Part shown: positions 1 through 6,146 of the stretch, piece after piece
How positions within the stretch are numbered: position 1 is the stretch's first letter
Layout of the letters: each line of letters starts with the position of its first letter
From: Butyrivibrio sp. CAG:318
GTDB lineage: Bacteria > Bacillota > Clostridia > Lachnospirales > Lachnospiraceae
Direction: 5' to 3'
NCBI GenBank assembly: GCA_000431815.1
Contig: FR889221.1
Coordinates: 1 to 64,000 of the forward strand
Length of the DNA: 64,000 nt
The notes under the pieces: generated by a model
Told to the model about the DNA's origin: nothing
Databases searched by the model: none
The model's input: the letters and a program-made list of their open reading frames with translations, nothing else
Made by a program: the position numbers and the translations under genes

Positions 1-165
1 TAATGATGTATTTGAAATCTTATATAAGTTTTTTTCCAAATTACTTGTTGATTTGGATATATTCAAACATGAATACAAAAATGAGAGAACTAATGTTAAA
101 ATAATAAATACTATACATGTTCTATTTCTTTTTCTTAAAATATATGCTATAGCATTTTTTAGCAT
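1..165 (-). CDS. FtsX-type ABC transporter permease, N-terminal part (cut by window start)
   Basis: Only the first 55 codons are inside the window; the gene runs off the left edge. The start is ATG at 163-165, preceded by a perfect AGGAGG (complement 174-179). The protein begins MLKNAIAYILRKRNRT, followed by a hydrophobic segment (CIVFIILTLVLSFLYSC) and a polar, Lys/Asn-rich stretch. This is the typical opening of Firmicute MacB/FtsX permeases that often work with an ATPase in peptide export or antimicrobial-peptide sensing. The family assignment rests on this opening pattern only; the ATPase partner is not visible. A strong promoter and a hairpin with a T-tract lie in the leader. Confidence 0.6.
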   Translation of the reverse strand, partial: MLKNAIAYILRKRNRTCIVFIILTLVLSFLYSCLNISKSTSNLEKNLYKISNTSL

Positions 166-196
166 TTTATCAACCTCCTATCTTCAGTTTTTTGCT

Positions 197-243
197 TAAA
201 AAAAGATATGGAAAAGTGTTTTTTAATATCAGCCATATCTTTT
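197..243 (-). terminator. hairpin with T-tract in the leader of the ABC permease (possible attenuator)
   Basis: On the minus strand AAAAGATATGG (243-233) pairs with CCATATCTTTT (211-201) and is followed by a run of T. It lies after the promoter at 277-305 and before the AGGAGG of the permease, so it would stop transcription within the leader. A very short frame, MSTFLRKK, starts just upstream of the hairpin and could be a leader peptide, but its ribosome site is weak. Confidence 0.55.
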
Positions 244-276
244 ATTTTTTTCTTAAAAATGTAGACATTCCAAATA

Positions 277-305
277 ATTATATATGTTTTTTTTATTTTT
301 GTCAA
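277..305 (-). promoter_or_regulatory. consensus sigma-A promoter for the ABC permease
   Basis: Minus-strand TTGACA (complement 300-305), a 17-nt spacer and TATAAT (complement 277-282): a perfect consensus promoter. Predicted transcription starts near 270, about 105 nt before the permease start codon. Confidence 0.8.
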
Positions 306-385
306 TTAATCAACAAATTTTCTGTCAAACTGTGGACACCATACACGATTTTTGGCTGCACTATTTTTTATCTTCCCAATATCCA

Positions 386-407
386 TTAAAAAAAGGGCTG
401 TCGCCCT
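386..407 (-). terminator. short rho-independent terminator
   Basis: Minus-strand AGGGC-GACA-GCCCT followed by TTTTTT. It is the second of two terminators downstream of the broken gene at 489-806. The stretch 166-488 therefore holds a promoter, an attenuator-like hairpin and two terminators, and no gene I can support. Confidence 0.65.
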
Positions 408-437
408 AAGAAATTAGTACGATGCCCCCTTTTGCAT

Positions 438-467
438 AAAAAAATCGCCACTTAATTAAGTGACGAT
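438..467 (-). terminator. rho-independent terminator of the broken gene at 489-806
   Basis: A near-perfect 24-nt palindrome (444-467, one mismatch at 448/463) followed on the minus strand by a T-run. It begins about 20 nt after the stop codon at 489-491, as expected for the end of a former gene. Confidence 0.75.
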
Positions 468-488
468 AAAAATTAGTGTTGTTAATTT

Positions 489-806
489 TTAGTCCCGGTG
501 CTTTCTTGAGTTATAAACATTGTTTACAGCTTCAATATAGCAAATAAACGAAGAATGGTTATAGTCATTTGAGGTCAAATACTTGTTTTTTATTCTCTTG
601 TATTGTTCTCTGACTAATGCCCATTTGCCTTTGCTTTTAATATAATCAGCCTTTTCTTTGAGTCGCCATGAATTAGGTGCTTGATTCCAAAAATACTTAT
701 CATAACAAGAAAAGCCTGTTTTTTCGTGAATTAAGCGGTGATAATTGCCGTCATCATCCTCACAGACAATGCAGGCGATTAATATACCACCTAGAACACC
801 AACAAT
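489..806 (-). pseudogene. broken gene of unknown function, C-terminal remnant
   Basis: An open frame of 105 codons without any start codon ends at TAA (489-491). It contains the stretch CEDDDGNYHRLIHEKTGF and a Lys/Trp-rich C-terminus (RLKEKADYIKSKGKWALV). In the same frame TAG stops lie at 807-809 and 813-815, yet upstream of them the translation still looks coding (EWEDIHIHYSDL). A promoter (896-924) and a terminator (438-467) flank it, so this looks like a once-functional gene inactivated by point changes. I do not recognise the family. Confidence 0.5.
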
Positions 807-895
807 CTAATTCTAGATGATTAAATCACTGTAATGAATATGTATATCTTCCCACTCCTGCGTACCTTTTCATTAAATTTTCACTGTTTAGCCTT

Positions 896-924
896 ATTTT
901 ATCACTCTTCAATATCGCGCGCAA
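896..924 (-). promoter_or_regulatory. promoter of the broken gene at 489-806
   Basis: Minus-strand TTGCGC (complement 919-924), 17-nt spacer, TAAAAT (complement 896-901). It points towards the remnant, about 90 nt upstream of its readable part. Confidence 0.5.
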
Positions 925-985
925 GTAATTACTCGTATTTTGTCGATTTATAAACTGTCATTTTTCAATATTTTTATAATCAGAT

Positions 986-1022
986 AAAAAATAACATTCC
1001 GGCAAAATTATTACCGGAATGT
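986..1022 (-). terminator. rho-independent terminator after the flavodoxin pseudogene
   Basis: Minus-strand ACATTCCGG (1022-1014) pairs perfectly with CCGGAATGT (1002-994), followed by TATTTTTT. It lies about 20 nt after the distal stop codon at 1044-1046 and marks the end of the full, uninterrupted reading frame. Confidence 0.85.
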
Positions 1023-1043
1023 CACCTGAATTTTAATTGTGAT

Positions 1044-1739
1044 TTATTTTTTCCACGGGCGGTTACTGCCGTCCCAGCCGCGTTCATGCCAATAATTTAA
1101 GTCTGTTTCACACAAACCTGCTTTTTTCTGGATCATTCGCATGACTTCAAAGTATATGCGGGTCTTGAGGCCGGGACGAACCTTGCCGTAGTTTTTTACA
1201 AGGCGGCGGGCTATCCTAGCAGATTTATGTTCCATTTTACTCTTAACTTTGTCATTGACTCTGGGTCAGCTCATCGAGTGAATGTTGATACCGTATTTGT
1301 AAATTTTCGGGACGCCACAGAAGAAAAGGCTGTCGGCCATATCTTTGTTCGTGCTTGCAGTGCCGGCACCGGCGGCGGTTGAGACGCATACCGCCTGCTT
1401 GGTAAACATTGCCTGTCGCGGGCGATGAATCATCCAACGGTATCCGTAGTGGTCGAGAAGCATTTTCATCTGGCCGGTGCAATGGTAGACGTACACCGGG
1501 CTCGCAAGAATGATTACGTCAGCCTCGTCGAGTGCTTTGGTTACCGGCTCCAGTCGGTCGTAATGCGGGCATTTATGTTCGTCGCGCAGAATGCAGGTGG
1601 TGCAGCCGACGCATATGCCCTCAAAATCCTTCGGGAGGAAAAATTCTGTGATTTCGCCGCCGGTGCGATCCGCTATCATGTGCGCAAGATGATATGTTGA
1701 ACCTTGATGATTCTGTCCGTGTATTATTGTTATTTTCAT
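1044..1739 (-). pseudogene. flavodoxin-family NAD(P)H/FMN oxidoreductase interrupted by an in-frame TGA
   Basis: The frame opens at ATG 1737-1739 behind a good ribosome site (AGGAG). It encodes a flavodoxin-like FMN reductase: a phosphate-binding loop near GQNHQGSTYHLAH, a Cys cluster (CVGCTTC), and ASPVYVYHCTGQMK. After 157 residues it reaches TGA at 1266-1268. The very same frame then continues without further stops for 73 codons to 1044 and encodes a basic C-terminus ending in ERGWDGSNRPWKK, which matches the usual tail of this family (about 230 aa). From memory of the family, the TGA falls where a conserved Trp follows MS, so a single TGG to TGA change is the simplest explanation. The 157-aa product lacks the tail; the downstream piece has an ATG at 1235 but no strong ribosome site. 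A sequencing error would also explain it. Confidence 0.75.
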
Positions 1740-1769
1740 GTAAGTATCTCCTGTTTTAGGTCTGACTAT

Positions 1770-1798
1770 ATTTTAGCCCAATCCACATTTAAAAACAA
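1770..1798 (-). promoter_or_regulatory. promoter of the flavodoxin gene
   Basis: Minus-strand TTGTTT (complement 1793-1798), 17-nt spacer, TAAAAT (complement 1770-1775), about 30 nt upstream of the start codon. Confidence 0.6.
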
Positions 1799-1819
1799 TA
1801 TCAACGAAAGGAGGTCTTC

Positions 1820-2356
1820 TTACTTTTTGGCCTCATATTCCAGAAACTCTTTGGTCTTGGACCAGTATTTAATTCCCCAGTGTTCAAAATCCCATTCCTG
1901 CATATAGGCATTACATTCGTAATCGATGTAATATAACTCTCCGTCATATGGGATAAAATTTGTCGGGAAATAGTCGATATTAAGGTTTGCAGGATATAAT
2001 AGTTTACACATATCCTGCATCTTCTCAATCCACAGGGCCTCCATCCTGTCAGTTTTGACAAGTTCATATACGGTGTCTCCCTGTATATATTCCTTTAGAA
2101 GCCTCTCTTTTTCCTCGTCCACAGCCAGAAGCTTCGGCATTGTGATTCCTGTTTTTCTCAATGTTTCATAATCATTGAGTTCTGACTTGAGTTTATCTCC
2201 GAATGTGTAATATTCACATGGTTCATGGTGAATCTGCTTCAAAACATACCGGCTTTGTCCGTCGGTCACCAGATACGAATATCCGCCTTTTCCCTTGCCT
2301 AACAGGCGCATCACTTCATATTCATTCCCATTAATTGTCATTCTGTTGTCTTCCAT
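1820..2356 (-). CDS. small protein-kinase-like phosphotransferase
   Basis: A 178-residue protein with a minimal kinase fold. Visible are a glycine-rich loop (LGKGKGGYSYLV), a VAIK-like lysine (RYVLKQI), a helix-C glutamate candidate (KSELNDYETL), a catalytic-loop equivalent with Asp and Asn (NIDYFPTNF) and a metal-binding aspartate (YYIDYECN). It resembles the small RIO/Bud32/lipopolysaccharide-kinase-like proteins of Clostridia; the substrate is unknown. I use the ATG at 2354-2356, which follows GAAGGTAGGTGAT and lies just after the upstream stop; an in-frame ATG at 2377 would overlap the preceding gene. It is probably co-transcribed with the dehydrogenase gene upstream. Confidence 0.65.
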   Translation of the reverse strand: MEDNRMTINGNEYEVMRLLGKGKGGYSYLVTDGQSRYVLKQIHHEPCEYYTFGDKLKSELNDYETLRKTGITMPKLLAVDEEKERLLKEYIQGDTVYELVKTDRMEALWIEKMQDMCKLLYPANLNIDYFPTNFIPYDGELYYIDYECNAYMQEWDFEHWGIKYWSKTKEFLEYEAKK

Positions 2357-2361
2357 ATCAC

Positions 2362-3378
2362 CTACCTTCTCACACAATCCCTTGTAATTTCACTGAGTCT
2401 GGAGACTCCGCACATCTTCATCGTGTCATTAAGTTCCGCGCCAATCTTGTCTATGTATGAGTACACGCCTTCTTCTGCACCGCCGTAAACGGCAGTCACA
2501 AAAGGTCTGGCTATGATTACTCCGTCAGCGCCGAGAGCAAGTGCCCTGAATACATCCGCACCGCTTCTTATTCCGCCGTCGACGAATATCTTCATTGAAC
2601 CGTTGACTGCATCCGAGATTTCTTCAAGGACCTCGGCTGTAGCCGGACAGCCGTCAAGTACACGACCGCCGTGGTTGGACACCACGATGGCGGATGCGCC
2701 GGCCTCTTTGGCCTTAAGGGCTCCCTTTGCCGTCATGACACCTTTTATAATAAAAGGCACATCTACCATTTCAATGATCTCTCTTAATTCCTCAACCGTT
2801 TTACTGCCGGCAGGAGGTATAAGATTCTCAAGGAAAGGCAGCCCCGCCGCATCGATATCCATAGCCACGGCGAATGCGCCCGATTCCTTGACAAGTTTGA
2901 TTTTGTCACGGATTGTATCTATGTTCCATGGTTTTACGGTCGGTATTCCGACACCGTCAGCATTTCTGATGGCTTTTGTGGCTGCAATCATGACATTGCC
3001 GTCGGTTCCGTCACCTGTGAATGCAGCGATTCCGCCACGGGCACACGCCGATACAAGAATATCATTGTACCTGACGTCATCAAGGCAGTCACCGTAATGA
3101 AGCTGTACCGCGCCGACCGGTCCTGCCATAAAAGGATACTTAAATTTTCTGCCGAATATTTCTAAGGACGTATCGACCGAAACGTTTTCGGCGATTGTAT
3201 CCATGTTGATACGTATTTCCTTCCACTTATTGTAATTACGTATTGCAGTGTCTCCGACACCCTTGGCTCCGGGGCCCGGCATAAGGTTACGGCAAGCTGC
3301 ACCGTTACATTCCGGGCACGCCTTGCAGAACTGTCCTATACGCGGTCTCGCCGCGTCTATACATTCAGAATATTTCAT
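2362..3378 (-). CDS. FMN-dependent alpha-hydroxy-acid dehydrogenase/oxidase
   Basis: A TIM-barrel flavoprotein of the lactate/glycolate oxidase (FMN_dh) family, expected to oxidise a 2-hydroxy acid to a 2-oxo acid. The conserved active-site segment SNHGGRVLDG carries the catalytic His and Arg. VDGGIRSGADVFRALALGA followed by IIARPF forms the FMN-phosphate site, and IIKGVMTAKGALKA supplies the conserved Lys. The N-terminus has a cysteine cluster not needed for the barrel (C18-x2-C21-x2-C24-x4-C29), possibly an iron-sulfur or zinc site. The start ATG at 3376-3378 gives an 8-nt spacing from AGGAG; GTG and ATG codons directly upstream sit too close to it. SulP lies upstream with a 17-nt gap. The substrate cannot be read from the sequence. 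Confidence 0.82.
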   Translation of the reverse strand: MKYSECIDAARPRIGQFCKACPECNGAACRNLMPGPGAKGVGDTAIRNYNKWKEIRINMDTIAENVSVDTSLEIFGRKFKYPFMAGPVGAVQLHYGDCLDDVRYNDILVSACARGGIAAFTGDGTDGNVMIAATKAIRNADGVGIPTVKPWNIDTIRDKIKLVKESGAFAVAMDIDAAGLPFLENLIPPAGSKTVEELREIIEMVDVPFIIKGVMTAKGALKAKEAGASAIVVSNHGGRVLDGCPATAEVLEEISDAVNGSMKIFVDGGIRSGADVFRALALGADGVIIARPFVTAVYGGAEEGVYSYIDKIGAELNDTMKMCGVSRLSEITRDCVRR

Positions 3379-3395
3379 TGTCATCACTCCTGGTA

Positions 3396-5057
3396 TTATC
3401 CCAATTCTATCTCCTGTGCTCTTGCGATGGAAGCATCTATATTGGCGCAGAAATTCTCTCTTCCCACTTCATCGGCAAAACCTGCTTTTTCCATCATATG
3501 AAGCGGCTGTTCTTTGACATGCGAAAGGATCAATGTTATACCCTTCTTATTGCAGAGGGCATATATTTTCTTAAGTGAACGAAGAGCCGTCATATCCATT
3601 GCAGGCACACCACGCATCCTTATTATAAGAACTCTGGTATCCGGTCCCGTTGAAATCTCCAGAAATTTGTCGGCAGCCGCAAAAAACATCGGTCCGATTA
3701 TCTCGTACACCAGTGTATGCTTTGGAACCTGCTTAAGATTAATGTGCTCCGGATCATCATTCTCATCTATATCATCACCGATATATTTCCAGCTCTTGAT
3801 TTCCGTCACGTCAGCCATTCTCTTTAAGAACAGAAGCGCCGCAAGAACCATTCCTACTTCAATGGCAACCACAAGGTCAAATACGACCGTGAGAACGAAT
3901 GTTGCCACAAGCACTATTATATCACTTTTTGGCGAATCTTTAATAAGAGAAATAAATTCCCTCCATCCACTCATATTATATGCAACGATAAAAAGTATTG
4001 CGGCAATGGCCGGCATCGGAATCCATGCCGCATAAGGCATAAGAACCACAAGTATTACCAGAAGTGTTATGGCATGAACCATTCCTGCTATCGGTGAACG
4101 GCCGCCGTTCTTGACGTTTGCGGCAGTTCTTGCGATTGCCCCCGTTGCTGGAATACCTCCGAAAAGTGCGGAAACAATATTTCCGGCACCCTGTGCGATG
4201 AGTTCCATATTAGGTTTGTGCCTGCTTCCTATCATACCGTCCGATACCACACATGAAAGCAATGATTCAATTCCCGCAAGAATTGCTATCGTAAATGCAT
4301 TCGGAATCTGCTGAATGATCGCCGAATAACTCAGATCCGGTAACGCCGGTTTCGGAAACGCGCTTGATATTGTATATAAGTCACCTATTGTCTTAACATC
4401 CATCTTAAGGATTTTAACCATGACAACTGCTACGATTACCGCTATAAGTGACGGCGGAATCTTGCTGAATATTTTTATCTTCGGCAGAAAAATAAGTATA
4501 AGGAGTGATACAATTCCGACAATCAACGCCTGATAATTAAAAGTACCTATCGATGCCGCTACCGCCTTGACCTTATCGATTGTTTCGATTGGTGATGTGG
4601 TAAATGTCAAACCAAGGAAGTCCTTTATCTGACCGACAAAAATAGTAACGGCAATTCCTATTGTAAATCCTGTTGTTATCGTATAAGGTATGAATCTTAT
4701 AAGATTACCAAACTTAAATATTCCCATTATTATAAGGATAATGCCGGCAAGAATTGTCGCTGTCACAAGACCTGACATACCGTTTTTGGCTACAATTCCG
4801 GCCACAATAGTCGCAAATGCGGCCGTTGGGCCCGCAATCTGCACGCGGCTTCCACCAAGGAAGGATATAACAAAGCCGGCAAAAATCGCCGTGTAGATTC
4901 CCTGTTCCGGTCGCACTCCCGATGCAAGCGCGAGTGCGATTGAAAGCGGCAATGCTATTATCGCGACGATTATTCCGGCTATAATGTCCTTGAATAACTG
5001 TTCTTTGCTATATGATGTCTTAAGGACATCAAATAATTTGGGTGTAAATTGTTTCAT
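3396..5057 (-). CDS. SulP-family inorganic anion transporter with STAS domain
   Basis: A 553-residue membrane protein. The first roughly 410 residues are a SulP transport core with about a dozen hydrophobic segments, opening with DIIAGIIVAIIALPLSIALA and including the family-typical GPTAAFATIVAG and GGIPATGAIARTAANVKNG. The last roughly 110 residues form a soluble STAS domain (MDMTALRSLKKIYALCNKKG), which usually regulates the transporter. The likely substrate is sulfate, bicarbonate or another small anion. It stands behind its own promoter (5099-5126) and is followed after 17 nt by the hydroxy-acid dehydrogenase, so the two may share a transcript. Confidence 0.9.
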   Translation of the reverse strand: MKQFTPKLFDVLKTSYSKEQLFKDIIAGIIVAIIALPLSIALALASGVRPEQGIYTAIFAGFVISFLGGSRVQIAGPTAAFATIVAGIVAKNGMSGLVTATILAGIILIIMGIFKFGNLIRFIPYTITTGFTIGIAVTIFVGQIKDFLGLTFTTSPIETIDKVKAVAASIGTFNYQALIVGIVSLLILIFLPKIKIFSKIPPSLIAVIVAVVMVKILKMDVKTIGDLYTISSAFPKPALPDLSYSAIIQQIPNAFTIAILAGIESLLSCVVSDGMIGSRHKPNMELIAQGAGNIVSALFGGIPATGAIARTAANVKNGGRSPIAGMVHAITLLVILVVLMPYAAWIPMPAIAAILFIVAYNMSGWREFISLIKDSPKSDIIVLVATFVLTVVFDLVVAIEVGMVLAALLFLKRMADVTEIKSWKYIGDDIDENDDPEHINLKQVPKHTLVYEIIGPMFFAAADKFLEISTGPDTRVLIIRMRGVPAMDMTALRSLKKIYALCNKKGITLILSHVKEQPLHMMEKAGFADEVGRENFCANIDASIARAQEIELG

Positions 5058-5098
5058 TTCTTCTCCATTCCATTCCTATAAAGTGTACAAAACACCTT

Positions 5099-5126
5099 AT
5101 TATATCACCTGGTATACAATTTACAA
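5099..5126 (-). promoter_or_regulatory. promoter of the SulP gene
   Basis: Minus-strand TTGTAA (complement 5121-5126), 16-nt spacer, TATAAT (complement 5099-5104), about 40 nt upstream of the start codon. Confidence 0.7.
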
Positions 5127-5168
5127 CATTTTTATAAAATGTATTCCTCACTTTCAACTTTTACCAAG

Positions 5169-5390
5169 TTAGTTTCCTATTTTTGTGAATAATGCACAAA
5201 AACCAACCAGGAAAAATTCCAACACAAATGCTATCGGCACCATTATCGGCATTTCATGCAGTGCCGCGGTAAATGTAGCAGCATACACTCCTCCCATATT
5301 TAACGCAACATTATAAACTATCATACCATATACCATTATTGTCGCCATAATGGCCGTAAATATGACATCCTGAAACTTATTTTTCGGCAT
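5169..5390 (-). CDS. DUF2798-like small membrane protein, possibly shortened
   Basis: A 73-residue protein, MPKNKFQDVIF onward, with two hydrophobic segments (residues about 9-32 and 48-68). It matches the first half of DUF2798-type proteins; many family members carry two such halves, and here translation stops at TAA right after LFTKIGN. I chose the ATG at 5388-5390 because it follows AGGAGG at an ideal distance; an upstream in-frame ATG would add 31 residues without any hydrophobic character. The ribosome site can pair with an upstream complement (see 5395-5445). Function unknown. Confidence 0.6.
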   Translation of the reverse strand: MPKNKFQDVIFTAIMATIMVYGMIVYNVALNMGGVYAATFTAALHEMPIMVPIAFVLEFFLVGFCALFTKIGN

Positions 5391-5394
5391 AAAA

Positions 5395-5445
5395 AATCCT
5401 CCTGAATAATAATGAATGTGTTGTTCGTTATCATCCCGGAGGATT
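5395..5445 (-). promoter_or_regulatory. inverted repeat that can sequester the ribosome site of the DUF2798 gene
   Basis: On the minus strand AATCCTCC (5445-5438) is perfectly complementary to GGAGGATT (5402-5395), which contains the Shine-Dalgarno of the 5390 start. The 35-nt loop is AT-rich. This is an anti-Shine-Dalgarno arrangement that would let the leader control translation. Confidence 0.45.
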
Positions 5446-5489
5446 GTGCGTTTCCAATTATAACCATATAAATTTGAATACATATCATC

Positions 5490-5522
5490 TTAACACACTT
5501 TACAAAATTATGTAAGTGTTAA
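5490..5522 (-). terminator. hairpin just after the YjbR/MGMT fusion gene
   Basis: Minus-strand TTAACAC and TTACA pair with TGTAA and GTGTTAA, with a 3-nt bulge. It begins 4 nt after the stop codon at 5526. No T-tract follows, so it is either a weak terminator/3' stabilising hairpin or an operator for the DUF2798 gene. Confidence 0.35.
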
Positions 5523-5525
5523 TTT

Positions 5526-6146
5526 TTAAATTCCGTATTTTTTCAGATCAACGCGGCCGTTGACAACTTCTATTCCATCCGCCATAAGTCTCTCCGCCTG
5601 TACGTTCTTACCGCCGAAAGCAAATGCGCCCGAAAGCTCTCCCTTTGAATTGACAACCCTGTAACACGGAATCCTGTCCGGATCCGGATTCTTATGGAGT
5701 GCATTGCCGACAGCCCTTGACATCTTAGGATTACCCGCAAGTGCCGCAACCTGACCGTATGTGGCCACCTTTCCCTTCGGGATATTGCATACGGCATCGT
5801 ATATCCTTTTTGTCGGATTATCCGCAACCAGATCATAGCTCTGTGCTATCATGTCTCTGATCGTATCGTCCGGTATGCTTCCGTCCAGAATTATCGTATT
5901 CCAGTGTTCCTTATTCTGATGCCATCCGGGTATCACGGCCTCAAAAGCATCCCGCCAGAAATCCCGCCATTCAGGATCTACCTTGACATTAATGTTAATG
6001 TATCCATTACGCTCATATGTCCACAGAAAAGCTTTTTCTGATGGCCTTACCCTGACTAACTGCCAGTTACGGTCATGAAACGGCGCATCCACATAAGTTC
6101 CTGGAAAAGTCAGTCCGTATTCCAATGCTTCTTCTCTTGTATTCAT
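5526..6146 (-). CDS. fusion of YjbR/MmcQ domain and MGMT-type alkyltransferase domain
   Basis: Residues 1-105 look like a MmcQ/YjbR-type CyaY-like fold (FPGTYVDAPFHDRNWQLVR). Residues about 110-206 are the DNA-binding/active-site domain of O6-alkylguanine-DNA alkyltransferases (KRIYDAVCNIPKGKVATYGQ; SRAVGNAL; LSGAFAFGG). The active-site motif, normally PCHRV, reads PCYRV here: the acceptor Cys161 is kept but the adjacent His is Tyr162. It may be a true alkyl acceptor, or a damage sensor like the Atl proteins, which lose the Cys instead. The gene is translationally coupled to the chemoreceptor upstream: its ATG shares one base with that gene's TAA. Confidence 0.8.
   Translation of the reverse strand: MNTREEALEYGLTFPGTYVDAPFHDRNWQLVRVRPSEKAFLWTYERNGYININVKVDPEWRDFWRDAFEAVIPGWHQNKEHWNTIILDGSIPDDTIRDMIAQSYDLVADNPTKRIYDAVCNIPKGKVATYGQVAALAGNPKMSRAVGNALHKNPDPDRIPCYRVVNSKGELSGAFAFGGKNVQAERLMADGIEVVNGRVDLKKYGI

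Noticed and set aside
192..389. Plus-strand open frame in the first 400 bases
   Set aside because: Very AT-rich, no ribosome site, no family signal; it runs antisense to the leader and promoter of the ABC permease.
1266..1268. TGA in the flavodoxin gene as a selenocysteine codon
   Set aside because: The family is expected to have Trp, not Cys, at this position, and no bacterial SECIS-like hairpin is evident directly after the TGA.
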